A stretch of DNA of 64,000 nt from Litomosoides sigmodontis. Its lineage: Eukaryota; Nematoda; Chromadorea; Rhabditida; Onchocercidae. Where the stretch lies: positions 3,258,865 to 3,322,864 of the forward strand of contig OY718806.1 of the NCBI GenBank assembly GCA_963070105.1, written 5' to 3'. This document shows positions 31,946 to 46,100 of this stretch, one piece after another (position 1 is the stretch's first letter; the number at the start of each line of letters is the position of its first letter). The notes beneath the pieces were generated by a model. The model did no database searches, was not told the DNA's origin, and saw only the letters and a program-made list of their open reading frames with translations. The position numbers and the translations under genes were made by a program.

Positions 31946-34900
31946 AAATGAGAGATTGCAAACAAAACAGCTTTCTCGGAGAGATGCTACTTGGACGATA
32001 ACAGGAAAGATCGGATAGATTAGGATAAACAGCAGGAAGTGTAATAACAACAATGATGCAAATTAGTTACCACTCATACCATACAGTCAGTCATGGCGAT
32101 GACGTATGCATGCATTCTCTCTCGAACATGCAATTGCAACAGTGATGTATGCACTCACTCATTCATGCACGCTGATCTTTGCTCTCACGTTGAGGAAATC
32201 ATGGATGATGAAGTTGGTGAGGAGATCTATTGGAAGTGCCAGTGTCAGGAAGCAATCCTGAATTAGCAAAAAAAAGAAAGTTATTACGTGAGAAGAAAAC
32301 AACAAAAAAAAGCAGTGAGGAAGGCACAAACAGAAAGGATCAATAGGGACCAGAGCGGATAGGATGAGAGGATTAGCTTGTTAAGGTATGTCTGTCACAG
32401 TCTCATCCAACTTTAAGGAGTATACATTGGATGGAGGAAGTCATCGATCGAACAGTTATTATTATTCGTCATTAGTTCCCTCAGAACATTTCCAGCTGAT
32501 CGTCGAGCATCCTTCGGACGATGAATTGGTATGGAAATTTCCGTGAGATCCGATCGATATTTCAGTGACATTTCCAATAAAATTACATTATAGGAATATA
32601 CATCTCTATTTTAAGTTTATGTGCATTTTTTTAATAAATCTGAAATGGAAAAATAGATGGAGGAAGTGAAAATGAATCTCCTAGTGTAATGAAACTTTTT
32701 GAAATTTAATATCAAAAGAACATACTGATTCTGTCACTGGAAACCGAAATACGACCAAAACTTTTTCATAATTATCACAAAATATCACAAGAAATTTTTC
32801 CTGTGCTAAATTTAGAATTATAATAAATTCCATAGCATCGTATTTTGTTCCTCAGATTCTCCGCACTATACGGCAAAGTATGGGTCATTCAACGCCATCA
32901 CTGGATGATGTTATCGACATGTGAATAACAAGTCTATTTCAGTTTCATCACATTAAAAACTGAATTAAGCCTGGCCACAACTTCTTTCACTGTTTTAAAT
33001 TCTCCGTTGTAAGCTGCAACTGAGATCATATTGAACGGATTTAGTTTTATTCAAAAAAATTTTTTTTTGCAATTTTCATCAAATTTTTTTTCTTAATATT
33101 TCATCGTTTGATCACTTTTTGTTGACAATACTCCTTCTTGTTTTTGGTTTAAATGGCAGAAGCTTTATGAAAAAAGCAAAGGACTGGAAAATTTTTCAAT
33201 GAGCGAAACGGAAGAAGAAACTTCGATCATTAAACTATACTCAAAAGAGGCGGAAAAATTTTTGTGCATTGAAGTGATGGATCATTTCTCGATGCTTGTC
33301 AAAAACAAACTACCATAATGATGATAAATATGTAAATCGTTTGCTCAAAATCACTTTTTGGATTCATTTTAATTCATATTTTTTCTTCACTCCTTTTGAA
33401 CACGTCAGTCTATCAGTGATAATTTCATTCGATGAGTTATAAGACATGGAAGTGAACATTCTCACTGCGGCATCCTCATTACGGCCTAAAATTTCTTACT
33501 TCGCTATCTTTTTTTCTGTCTGTAATAGACAGCAAAGGTTTTGACGATGCAATGAAAGGAAGAAAGTAAGAATAAACTTTTTCATCCAGAAAATTTTCAA
33601 AAATTCTGATCGATGAACAACACATTGTGATAGGCGAACGGCGAGTGGACACGAAAGTAATTCCTCGTTGCTAGTGTCACAGGTATATTTCCCTCCGTCT
33701 TAAATAACGAATTTCATCATTTCAAACATGATATTGCTGAAACGATGAACATTATTCACGATATGTAGCATTTACAAAGCAGTTCACTTATTCCATTACA
33801 ACATTTCTAATAAATTTCATCCGACAATGGAAAATGGTTCACTAACAGCTTAATAGAAATTATTACAATGGCATTCTTACGGCTATTAAATTCACATCTA
33901 CAAATAAACTTCGAAAATTTGCATTGATGAATCTATGAGAATGAAGAGGGACAAATAAACTTACATTTGAAAACTTACAAACTAGTAATTAACCCTTCGA
34001 ATTAAGCTTCAAGTATGCTTTTGTTTTTTGAGTCGCTCTCTTTTCTGTAGCAAATTTGACTGAAATGAAGTAAAGTGTTGAATAAACAATGAGTATAAGA
34101 TTTGTGGTTATCTTCAAGCGAGGGAAAAGAAAGGATTTATGAGATTTGGTTATTGAACGAACAGTTACTTCAAGTTTCCAGCCTTTCTTTTTCATTTAAT
34201 ATCTGAAAAAAATGCAAAGTGATGAAGCGCTGGACAATAAAGGTAAAGGTTGAAACCACTAATCCTTTGACCTTTAACAAATGAAAGCTTTCAGTTAAGA
34301 AATTCAACAAATAGTTCTATAGACATTTTCAAAGCTAATCAATAAAGTGCGGTAAGGTAATGAATACAGTATTCGATGAACATCATACAGCGCTGTGTTA
34401 GGGAAATCACAACAAATCGATTTTTTAAATAATTATGCAAATTAATTCCAATTAAAAATGAAATTTGTCAAACGTCATAAATTTACTTAAATTCATTAAG
34501 CTACACTTAACTCCAATAAATCTTACGCACTTCGACCTTACAACTAGTCATGTCAAGATCAATACCGAGAATTTCACGAAGCCACGTAAACTTCTTTTAA
34601 GAAACCCGTCTGCACCTAAATTTCCTTCATCAGCTAGTGTTACGTTCCACGGAGACGTCACTGCTTCAGTTTTTTGTTATACATCACGTTTGAACTTGCA
34701 GCACGTGCACAATATCATCATAAGCAGTGCACCCGCTAGCCGCACTCATTGTCGGATTATTCACATCCAGAGATGACAATAACAAGTGGATTAACATCCA
34801 TATTTTTCTGTAACACACTCTCTTCCATTACATTTACAGTACTTTTACGTGTGTACGAATGCGTGGCGCGTGTGGGAAACTATTTTCTAGTAGCTTCCGA

Positions 34901-36340
34901 AAAAATCGCCAGCAGCATTATCTTCAGGAATAGTAATACATTTTTGATAAATTTGAGATATTGCTAAATTAATAATTTGTTCAAATTTAGTCTTATAATT
35001 ACTTTGAAATGCTCAGTGTTGTAATTGCTTGATTTGCAAATTACAACTATCAGAAAATACATCTGATAAATTCAACATTTCCATTCTTTATTATAATTCG
35101 AAATCAATGAAATTATTCATGCAGTTAAAATTGACAAACAAAAAGATTTTATGGAATTTCATTTATTCACAATAAATATTTCCCCTTGCATGTTGTCTTT
35201 TTTTCCCATCAGAACGACAAAGGAAAATGTTATTTCTACTTCATGGAACATCGTGGAAAACCATTTCGCCTTTCTACTGTGCAATAAGGAATTTCAAATT
35301 TTCTTAATTCAACGACATCACGACGAATATATTTCATCTTGTAAGGTGCTAGTTAACTATTGCGATGAAAAGTTTTGTTTAACCTGTTAAATTATTCCTG
35401 CCAATATACTATTTCGAGTTTGAAGTAAAGTCCACTTTCTAGGTCGTGTTTAACAAATGAGGTCAAAACCAATATACGGAAATACCAGATCTTTCGATTT
35501 GTTTTTGCAATTTTGAACTAACCTTACGGAATTCAATTGCTGATAATCTGCGTTGTTTATTCAATTACTTTGCTTCAATTAATGATTAATTAATCGAAAG
35601 CCAAAAAAATAGACTACAATCTTCTTGCTGAGCGGATACTCTTATCATGGAAGCATAAGCTGACGTTTTCTATATAATTTATCCCTTCTGAACTTGAACG
35701 TCACTTAGAAATAGCTTGTATAATTTAAAATTGTCTTGTTCAAACATTCCATATGTTCATCTCTCTAAAGTTAAGTATTCTTCTAATGATTAAAATATTT
35801 ACACCAACAAAACATGAAGCTTTAGGAAAAAATACATTGTTTGTTTAGCTTTGCAACTGCTTAAAATTACTTCTGTATGAAGCAGTTCACTTTGAAGTTA
35901 CATGCAACCATATCGTACTGTAATAATTCATAATCTATCATTCGTTCTATAACATCAAAAAATTTCAATTTCTCAAGTTGTTTTCATAGTTCTTACACGT
36001 TTTGGAAGTTAAAAATAATTTTGTATAATTAATCCACGCACAAATTAACACGTTGGCAACAACGTGTAAGCTAGCCATTACATTCTATAAAAGAAATGTC
36101 CTGTGATGAAGTAGTCTTTTTATTGAAACATTAAATCCACAAGAATAGCATCGTTTCTTCCACTACTTATCCACCAGGACGTAGGCAAATTTCGATGTGC
36201 TCCTTTTCACGTCTTCAATTTTCACTTGTCATTTTGTCTCTGCAAACTGTTTTGAGAGAGACCTGGAAACATGGAGTTTTTTTTATCTTGCATTCCTTAT
36301 TGAAGTTGTGTCAGGTTTCGTTAATGATGTTTCCTACGCA

Positions 36341-36369
36341 TGTATATATATATGTATATATATATATAA
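36341..36369. repeat. TA-rich microsatellite
   Basis: TATATA tract with two TG interruptions, in non-coding DNA. Confidence 0.85.
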
Positions 36370-39300
36370 TTTTTTGAAAATTCATTCACTAAGCGAGCGC
36401 CAGCTATACTTAATTCAAATAAAGTCTCAGTAAAAATTTGCTTTTCAAAATTCCGAATTTTGCTTAAATTGAAAAATTGGTTGTTAACAACGATTATTTA
36501 AATGAAAGCATGAAAACAGGTTGTTTTACAACTTTTCAGCCATCTCATGATTCTCTCACTCTGTACACGAAACATCTCATTTTGTTTATTTTTCACCTAT
36601 TTGCAATGGCTCGGCTAAGACGAAAGAGGAAAGCTTTTCCACAATCAGACTGACAATCAACATTTGCTGGACGATTAGACCGGCGAGAAAAAACCTTTCA
36701 AACAATATGCAAATCGGAAACAAAATGATTGCAAAATTATAGAATTTGAAATTGACAATAAATTAATTCACTAAGGGATAAATAGTTAATCGTTTGTAAT
36801 TCTGCAGCTTTTCCTTTTCATCAATCCCCTTTTTTTCACCACTAAATTTGTTCACTGAAATTTATAGCAAGCAAGATTAAATTAGCTTTCTTATCTTCCA
36901 TTATTTCGTATGTGAGGAGCAGTGTGAAGTTATGCTATTGAAAGTGGTCATTAAAGGATAAAAATTTTCGCCATCCATTTTACATTATAAAATTTTATCC
37001 CAGTCATGGAATTTCAATACATGTCGGCGAAACCAATTTACAGTTAGCAGCAATTAAGCGTGGAACATTTATTTGTTGATGATGGCGCATATTCATGTGC
37101 TTGTGAAAGGAGATAATTATGAAGTAGAAATTCTCTTTTTACATCAATGATTTTTTCCTTGCTTTTTCAAATGGGAGGAAAAATTTGATGATGGAAACAG
37201 CAATTTTTTAAAAATATATATATACTTAGAAAAATTTTTGGAATTAAATTTTTTAAATACATATTAGTGTTGGAAGGCAGGTGCATGAAAATGAGGCGGG
37301 AAGATGAGAGGAATTCTTATAAAAGAGAAACAGTAGAAAAGTATAATTTTAAAGGTTAAAGAATTCGTCAATATTTCAAAGGAAAAAGAAAACAATCGCT
37401 GCGTAAATTCCCCTATTTTAAGTTTCTTTTTCGAAATCATATTATCACTTGAAAAAGAATGAAGTGAACACATTCTTTGCTTATACTTAAATTACCGATT
37501 CAAATATGACCGAATTCATTATGTTTGAAATTTGTTTATGGCATACGTTGCTACCAACTGTTTGAGTTTCTTTTCCCTACAAATTGATCGTATTGTGCTG
37601 TTTAAATAGTTACAGTGCAATCAATTCTTCTCACAGTAATGCATGACCTCGTTGTTGATCACTTTTAAGTAGTCCTTAACAGTATCTTTGATATGCCTGC
37701 TAATTGATAGCGTTACATTTTCCAAAAAAATTTTTTTTTCCAAATGTTAATTATCACCACTGCTTTATTATTCGAGCCTTCCATAACTTTGAAAACACAC
37801 TGACTTGTTGTCAATGCAAATACATGATAATGATGAAGAAAGCCAGAAGTTGAAATATTTTCAACATTAACTCATTCCAATATCACTGCTTTTAATCGTG
37901 TTTCAATTCAATCGAATTACACTTGTACTGAAAAATTGGCACGCTACCACAAATATTCGGAATTTGTGAATAGTTTGATCGGTGAAATTTATTCCATCAT
38001 ATTTTCAAAACTATGTACCACCCAATCAATTACTTCCTTTCCGATCAATTTAGCAATACGAAAATTTCTAAATTGCCTCAGCAAGTTTCAAGAACTAAGT
38101 TTTCTTTGATGAGCAGCTAGAATTAAAATTCAATGTTGTCATGAAAGTAATATGCAATTTGACTAGCAGCAACAATTTATAAGTTTCAAGACAAGTATTG
38201 AAATCACCAATGAATATTTTCTTCTAAGGAAAGGCCATAGTTCGTTTAATTTTTTTAAAACCGCTTTGCATGATTTATATAATTTAGATTGTCAAGAAGA
38301 ACCATTTTTTAAAGTTTAACAATTTCCAGCTCTGAAACTGCTTTTTTTTTGCATTCATGTATTTGTGTGTTAGCACGAGACATTAGACATCGGTGATAAG
38401 AGCCACAATTTCAAAATTTGATGTAGTAAAATCTGTGTTGTTGGCGATGAGTATTGATATATACAATTGTCATTAATATAATAATGCCTTTTAAATTACT
38501 TTTCTATGACCACTCAACTTTATTTTGCGACTAAGCGCCACACTTCAAAAATCAATAACTCTAACTTGCATCGTTCGCATTTTCTTAAGCTAATATGTCA
38601 TTAAAGTTATTGTGGTTAAAGTTACTTTTATCAGTTTCAAACTTATTAACAGCTATAATAACTCTTCAATCATCAATTGAACTTTTTTTCTTCCGATCAT
38701 ATGAAACTAATTCACATTCTATCTTTGTACATTTTCTAACTGACTGAAATTTTAATTATTCATTATTAGTATTAAAAAACACTTTAAAAAACACCCCTAA
38801 GAAATTTTAATTTCTCGGATACGTATGCGCATCATTTATAAGAACTTCCAGGATTACAGTGAAAGAATGATCACTGTTAAATGGCCTTTATGAGTAATGT
38901 GAGTTGAAATTTTGTATAACTGAGCAATGCAAATGATTCTTTCAAGCTATTAGCAAAATTTCAAGCGGCGTGCTAGAAACCTGAAACAGATGGTTTTTAA
39001 GGAAAAAAAAACTAAACAGAGCAAAGTTCGAATTTTTGTAAACTACCGTTTGATGGCTCGCTATCAGAACTATTCCGATTTTCTGGCACAATATTAGCAA
39101 AACAGAAAAATCTTGTATTTGTATAATATTAGCTTAATTATTTCCTACACGAAAGAAGGAATGCAAATAATGATGTTATTTTTTGCCACCAAAGGCTTTC
39201 ACCGCAGGATTCTTTGGAAATTTTTTAAAAACAAAAAAAAACATTTTCTAGAAGTTCTATTCTCAAAATTGCTATCCCAAAATTCCTCCACTAAAATCTA

Positions 39301-42300
39301 AATCCTGCTGTTTGCAAAAAGATTCATTCGTTTAAGGCAAGCATGCACAGGAAAATTTTCATGAGTATGAAATTTTGATTAAATCGGCAATCCGTAAATT
39401 GAAAACATTCCAATTACATGGATGCAGTTAGAGTAAGCTCAATTTCTTGTTCGCGTACTTCAGCAGATCTTTTTTTGCCTTCACATTCACTATTTTATTC
39501 AATTTAATGAGAAAATTTGATAAATTTAAGCGCTTTGGTAAACTTAATTTTTACAAAATGTTGTTTTTTAATTAGAAATGGTGCATAGCATCCCAAGCTT
39601 TCCAATTACACACGCATTTTAGAATTTTCACACATCGTAAGTATTTGAAATTCAAACATCAGGTGACATGATATGGCTGGTAGGTTTTAAAATTCAACTT
39701 ATTATTCTCATCAACTAAACTAAAGTAAGGAAGAAGAAGGAAACATGACAGAGAAGGAGTGAAATATTCGACGGATTACAAATATCATTGTAACTGATTT
39801 TGAAAGGCTCTTCGATCCCTCTAGCAAAGAAATAGAAAACGACGGTGGTCGTTGAATCGCTTCTCCATAGAGTCTTTGAAAAGAGCTTAAAGCTTAAAAG
39901 GAAGATGATAAATCAAGCTTGACGTTGCATTACGCTAGCACAATTAATCTCCTTCACTAGATAAGTAAAATGCAAATGATGAAAATGTGAGAATGGATAT
40001 TTGCAGTAATTCAAAGTGCTTTTTCTTTCATTTCTCATTTACTGATGTTCTATCTGATATTTTTTAAATGAAACACAGTGTTTAAATTTTATTATAAATG
40101 CTAATTACTTAATACAATGTATGTCACTTTATCTATTAAGATGCTTCATATATGAATACACATACTTTCTAACATTAAGCTTAATTTGCTTAAAAAATTT
40201 ACTTAAAAGTTCATTTCAAAGCGGGAGTGAGTTTGTGTGTTATCAAAAAAACCTTTCTTGTCTTCAGCTTTATCACACAATTTGCCTTAATACGTGGAAT
40301 AAACAAAATTTAGAACTCATGTTAAATTTTATTTAATTACGCGAATCCCATGCGAAATACTGTTACCTATCACATATACCTTAATAAAATCTGAAGTTAA
40401 ATTAAATTTTATGAAAATAAAAACACTTGCGTTATTTTAATATGAGTGGTAGAGTGAACAGATATCATCTTTAAATGGTTTTTCTTTCTCTCTACCACTA
40501 TTTTTTCCTCTCAATTTTCGGTTTTTTATTTATTACAGGTTACTGAAAGCATGTGATAATGCCTCGCAATCAAACACGAATATGAAATTCCAATTTCTGT
40601 ATAAGTATTATTATTATTACCATTAATATAATTAGCTAGCCTGAGCAACAAATGTTAAAGTAAGTATCCTCGGCTCCGATCTCAATTGAACCATTATGGG
40701 AAGGATGGATGGTGAGGAAGAGTTTGTTTCCAGGATGGATGGCAGAATGGATATTAGAAAATGTTTGCGAAGGAATTTTCACTCGCTCAACAGCTTCAAA
40801 TAAAATCTCAACCAATTCAGTTTTGAAAATACGTTTTCCTTTCTTTTTTATTTTCCGGTATTTAACCACTGCTTAGACATAACTCGTTCCAACTACCTAT
40901 CAAAGTGGATTTGGTCATTTTAGCGAAGTAAATTATTTTTCGTTTATCGGTATGCTGAAGAAGAACAGAGCAGAAGTTACTGCATTTCAGCATCTGCTTA
41001 CATTTTAAGGCCCTTCTAAACAGCAGCAAGATAGAAGTAATAGAAATAGCATGAAAACACCAATGAAACTGAAATGAGAAATAGCGCTATATGGCATCAG
41101 TGTTCTTCGCCAACATTTCTAAATAGGCTAGTTGATCAGATAAGGCAATAAGTCTAATGCTAACTTCACCCTCCACGATGCTTGTTACTCATTTATTCTT
41201 TCTAACTTGGGCACATTTCGCGCATGGATAAAGTGTATTGATAGGAAAAGGGATGGACAAATGAATATTGGCTAGGAAAGGAATGAAAATCTGATTGTTA
41301 AGTATTATTAAAATGAGTTCAATTCTCTAACTTATTGCAGTTCGATGCATTTTTTTCGCCATTTCGGACCGTGTATTTAATCAAAGCTTCATTGTATCTT
41401 AATTTTCAGCAATTTTGACAGTGTCCATTTCACGTGGAATGTTGCAAGGGTATTCTCTCATTCTTCTCTTTAATTTGCTTAATATGTTTAAGCGGTGGAA
41501 GTAGGGATTCTGTCTAAAGTATGCTTGCTGAATGTTTCTTGAATATCAGTTGTTATGCTTAAATCTACTAGCAATTTCAATCGTAATAATCACTTTCCTT
41601 TTAATTTTTTAACAGATGATTATTATATTAAATTAGAAATTTGATACAGTAGTTAAATGCAAATTTATTTTTCACAACTTACTGAAAAATTGCAGTGCAA
41701 GCATCATGATGTGCGACGATTTTTATTTTTGCATCTTCCAGTGCTCACCGGTCTTACCATTATTTTAAATTTTAATCTCCAGAGTAGGCACAATTTACTT
41801 GTGAAAACCACGATGATAAATGTTTTCCTCTTTAAGCCTTCCTCTTTAAAACACAAAAAAAAATGTTTGTATACATAACCAAAGCTCATTTACGCAGTTG
41901 TGCTCAAGAATGAAATGGATAAGCTCTTTATTTAGCATCAAAAATGAGATCATTTTAACATTTTAAATTTCTCCAAAATTTCCTTATAGGCTTGTATTTG
42001 TGTTCGGCGAATATCTCACAGTCGCAAACATGTCGCTTCTAACTTTTTGATTCTCAATTTTTAAAACTTCTTCTTTCTGAATTATCAATTAGCTTCAGCT
42101 GAGCAATAAATTCACCTAATTTTAGGCCACAAATATTAGAAAATCCTGCAACCATTTAAGCATCAACATTTTGTTGCTAAAATTTCCAACTGTTTGCATG
42201 GAAATCCCATGGAAAAGCCAGGTCATCATCAGTTTCACGTGCTCATTTCATGCACAAATAGTTTCATGCACCTTAAAATTAAGAAGCATTTGATGGTTGT

Positions 42301-43139
42301 GCACATCTTCGGTAAGATTATGAAAGTTTCGGAATGCGATAATGAACTGTGTTTATTTAAGCGCAGCTTCAAGTAAGTGCTTCGGCAAGAGCAAGTGCTT
42401 GAGCATTTGCCAGTGATTCATGGAAATCATTGTTAGTGCGTTTAATTCAAGTAGTGTAGTGGATGGGGCTTAGCATCGCTTAGCTATTGAGCTCTGAATA
42501 GATGGCTGATCCTAATGAGAATTTAAAGCTTTCTTGCAATAAGAGAGCAGAATTCGAAAGCATTTTTAATTAATGCATAAAGAAGACGGTTATAATACGT
42601 AATTTACGTGTACCTATTACTATCGCACCACGTAGCTCTTTACATTCAGTAAGTACACTTTTGATTAATTGTTAAACAGACACAATTTACTTGCTTATTT
42701 AGCTATTTAGTGGAAATATTTTATTTTATTTAGCTCTGAGTGATTTGAAATTTAATTTAGTGCAAATTTTTATCAAATAATTTGATAAAACGAGTCGTTC
42801 TTTTAAATACTTAACCAGTCGAAATTTTAAAAAATTCATCTGTCTTTCTATCCATGAATCTTTTTCCGGGTTATGATTCAGAAACACCGGAACACCAGAG
42901 AGCAAATTTTAGCTTACATTTATATTTTTGGTGCTGTCTCTCCGTTTACTTATATATCAACTTATCTGTCCCATCCACTCATTAAAGCAGGAAAACAAAC
43001 GTCTCATTTTTAAGCGTGTCACATGCAAATGTATTTGATATTTGCTTTAAATACGTGTAGCACTTTCGTTCTACGCTTACATGAATAATTAATACCTTAA
43101 AATTTTAGTTGATTTCAATCTGAAAATAAAATTGCTTGA

Positions 43140-43151
43140 TTGCAGTGTGGG
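43140..43151 (+). promoter_or_regulatory. Putative spliced-leader acceptor of the GPCR
   Basis: TTGATTGCAG ends at 43145, six bases before the ATG at 43152. Such a short leader is typical of nematode trans-splicing. A 5' UTR intron is the alternative. Confidence 0.45.
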
Positions 43152-46100
43152 ATGACACAATCCCAGCTATTTACTGATCTTGCTGTAGCGAACCAATTTT
43201 CGGAGAATGAAAGGTAACTTCTATTTTTCTTGAGCCAAGGGTACTGTACCTTTGCTAGTCATCCTCTTCTCTGTTGGCATCTTTTTTGATATAAATCTTA
43301 AATATTAATGTGAGCAGAATTTCAGGACTTGGGAACGACGTCGAGACGATATTGTTGTTGTTACTGTATGGTTGATAATGCTTACTTATGCGCTTGTTTC
43401 GAATATTATCATTCTGATTGCTATTGCACGCAATAATTCCATGCGATGCTCAACGAGGTACTTTTTCGCTTCCTATCCACAGCTTTTACAACTATTTATC
43501 TTAATGGTAATTATACGTTTTGCATTTTACTGCATGAGATGTTCGCTTGCAACCCTCCAAACACTCCGCTTCAATTCATTTTTACATTTACATTAATGTA
43601 CCATGAAAAGTTCGTTCTAATTTTGAATGATAATTGCAAACTCATCAAGCAACATTGCTCCAATTACTTAGTCATTTAACGCGGCACGTTTTTCGAATGT
43701 TGGCGTAATAAGCGTAATCGATGGATGAGCCTCTTATCCTAATTGCAATATTCTGAATTTCTATTAGAAACTATGCGAGTAATGAAGCATTCCAATGTTG
43801 CACAGTCATGAAAAGAGCATATTTTTTACTAAAAGAGTTTTGTTTTTATAATTCGACTTGCTTTTCACTTATCTTCTCCTCTTAGCATGTCATATCAGCA
43901 ATATATACCACATAATTCTATTAAGCAATGAAGTTTCCAAAAAATTTCAGACTTCATAGAGTATCATATTTTTCAACAAGTTTAGATAATTAGGATTCTC
44001 TCTAATCGTTGAGCATAGGCCATCTCTGCTTCGTTATTAAAATAGGTGGTTCCGAGTTATTTGAAGAATTAAAATTTACTTCTTTGTATTTGAATTCAAG
44101 AAATTTGTCAAGCCATCACAGGCGAATGTGAAATGCCAATCTAAGTTATATTCTATTTATTTTCTAAAACAATATTCATTTTATTTATCACATAAATTAA
44201 TATTTAACTTTTTTTACCATCCACCTTCACGACATCTATATTTCCCTGTTATCCTGCCTGAGAAATGAAAGCAATCACTTCAGTGTACTTCGTGTTAGAG
44301 CTCGACCCTCTAAAAGTGTTTTTGTTAATCTGTATTTCGAACCAACATCTGCTGTTAAATGAGAGCTTGAAATGGGATAGTTTATAAGAACTGCAAAAGC
44401 AACTTCTACGACCATTATTTTATTATCAAAGGATGAGTAAGAGGCTTGCCACAGATCAGTTTCAGTGGAATAAAACTCATCAAATGTTTGTCCTTCCTGC
44501 TGCTAAGGCCAGTGAAATCGCGAAATTTCGAAGGAATGAATGGATGAGGAAATAAAGCGGCAAGTCAGGTTTTCCACTACCTTATGCAAAACAATGCATG
44601 CGATTGCCATTCAAAGACAAAAATTGGAATGAGAGAAGGGCGAAATTGCGATTTGAAGAAATTCTCTTTGAAGGCCTTTAGCATAGCAAAAAGCATGCAA
44701 TGGAAAATGAATGAGAATTTCAAAAGTATGCATACCAGCCGTCCATTGATAAGGATATGGAAGCACTGAGGAGGGAATACTGCTCCATTCCAAATAATAG
44801 CCAACTGAAGCATATTTGAGGTTGCTGCAAAAGTTGCAAAAATTAGTTTCCATTTTCTTGCTAGCATCTCAATTTCAATCCTCTGCACCGCTGATAGCTG
44901 GGTGAAAGATTGGCAAGATACCATAAACGAAATAAAATGGTGATATGAGCATTTTCAAGAAATGATTCGATCAGTTCTTATCTTGTGAAAGGCGCATGTT
45001 TGCTGTAAAAAAAAAAGGATGGAAAAAAGTGGAAGAAATTTTGTTTTGAAGATTTAATAATCTATCTCATTTGCACTTAGTCATATCATTTTGGACATTA
45101 AACGATTAATAAAACTTCTAAAGATGTGTAGCAGTGATGAACGAAACGACCTTTTTCAGTTTAAATTTATAAGCGAATATGCAACAAGCTCATTAAGTTT
45201 TTTTTGCAGTGAAATAAACTAATTAGATTGAGATGTGATAGGTGACAAATTTCCCTTGTCGAAGAGTAATTCTTTCGTCCTCTCGATGTTGTGCAAAGGG
45301 AATAGTCAAATTACAATTGAAAATTACAATGCACTACTGAAAATAATTTCAGCAATGTAGTATGGCACTGACATCATATGCTAATAAAAGAATAATATTA
45401 TTCCTCTAATAGCAGGCGACATCATACAATGCTTGCTTTATTTTGTGACTTCAACTATTAAATGACTCAAATATTAAATTATCTTTAGAGAATTACAATT
45501 AACAATGTAATTTTAAAAGCATGAAAAAGAAATTCGTTGTTTAATTTTTATGATATGATGCAATGTTTTATCGGTTAAACTTTACAAAATCAAATGGTGA
45601 AAGTCGTAGCTTTTCCACATAAAGCTTAGAACAATAACTTTCGGCTCTTTTGATCATAGCAGCACTGTTTGTTATTTTATTCCAATTAAGAAATAATTTT
45701 TTTCAGTAATCATTGCAGAAGTATTCATTTATCTTAAGTGCGGCTGAAATTCCATAGTAAGTGGATTTACAGTTTTTGAAAAAGAGGACGAAGTAAAACG
45801 AAGTTTAGAATTTACGAAGGAAGCATTTCTAATGAATCCTGAACTAAATTTAAATTTCCTGAAGTTAGTGAAAGGCGAAAATTGCTGAAAAGTTTGGAAC
45901 AGATTATTTTTAAATGACATATTTTTTGTAAATTCATGAATTTACAGTATGTTATGTCTTTCTGCGGAAAACGATGTAACAAGATCATTAGTGAAGAAAC
46001 CATAAATTCCATTGCTGCAATTAATTATGTTGCAATTGTGAAATTAGTAAATAAACAATTAAAAATTCCTATTGTTTAAACCCATATCAAATCGACTTAA

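Larger units (their letters stand above)
24875..43151. other. About 18 kb with no supported gene
   Basis: Long AT-rich interval between the divergent NHX and GPCR genes. The open frames here (up to about 118 codons, for example 30864-30508 minus and 34465-34776 plus) lack family resemblance and convincing splice context. It should contain the NHX promoter and missing first exon(s), and the GPCR promoter. No tRNA, rRNA or known microRNA was recognised. Noted elements: an AT repeat at 27729-27765, a TA-rich repeat at 36341-36369 and a strong short hairpin at 31903-31945. Confidence 0.5.

Noticed and set aside
34465..34776. 104-codon plus-strand open frame in the gene-poor interval
   Set aside because: No recognisable domain and no matching neighbouring exons.
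41951..41971. TGAGATCATTTTAAC resembling the bantam/miR-80 seed family
   Set aside because: No complementary arm within 80 bases either side, so no precursor hairpin.
44577..44924. 115-codon hydrophobic open frame on the minus strand inside GPCR intron 2
   Set aside because: No family resemblance, shadowed by other frames, and AT-rich introns often give such Phe/Leu/Ile-rich readings.
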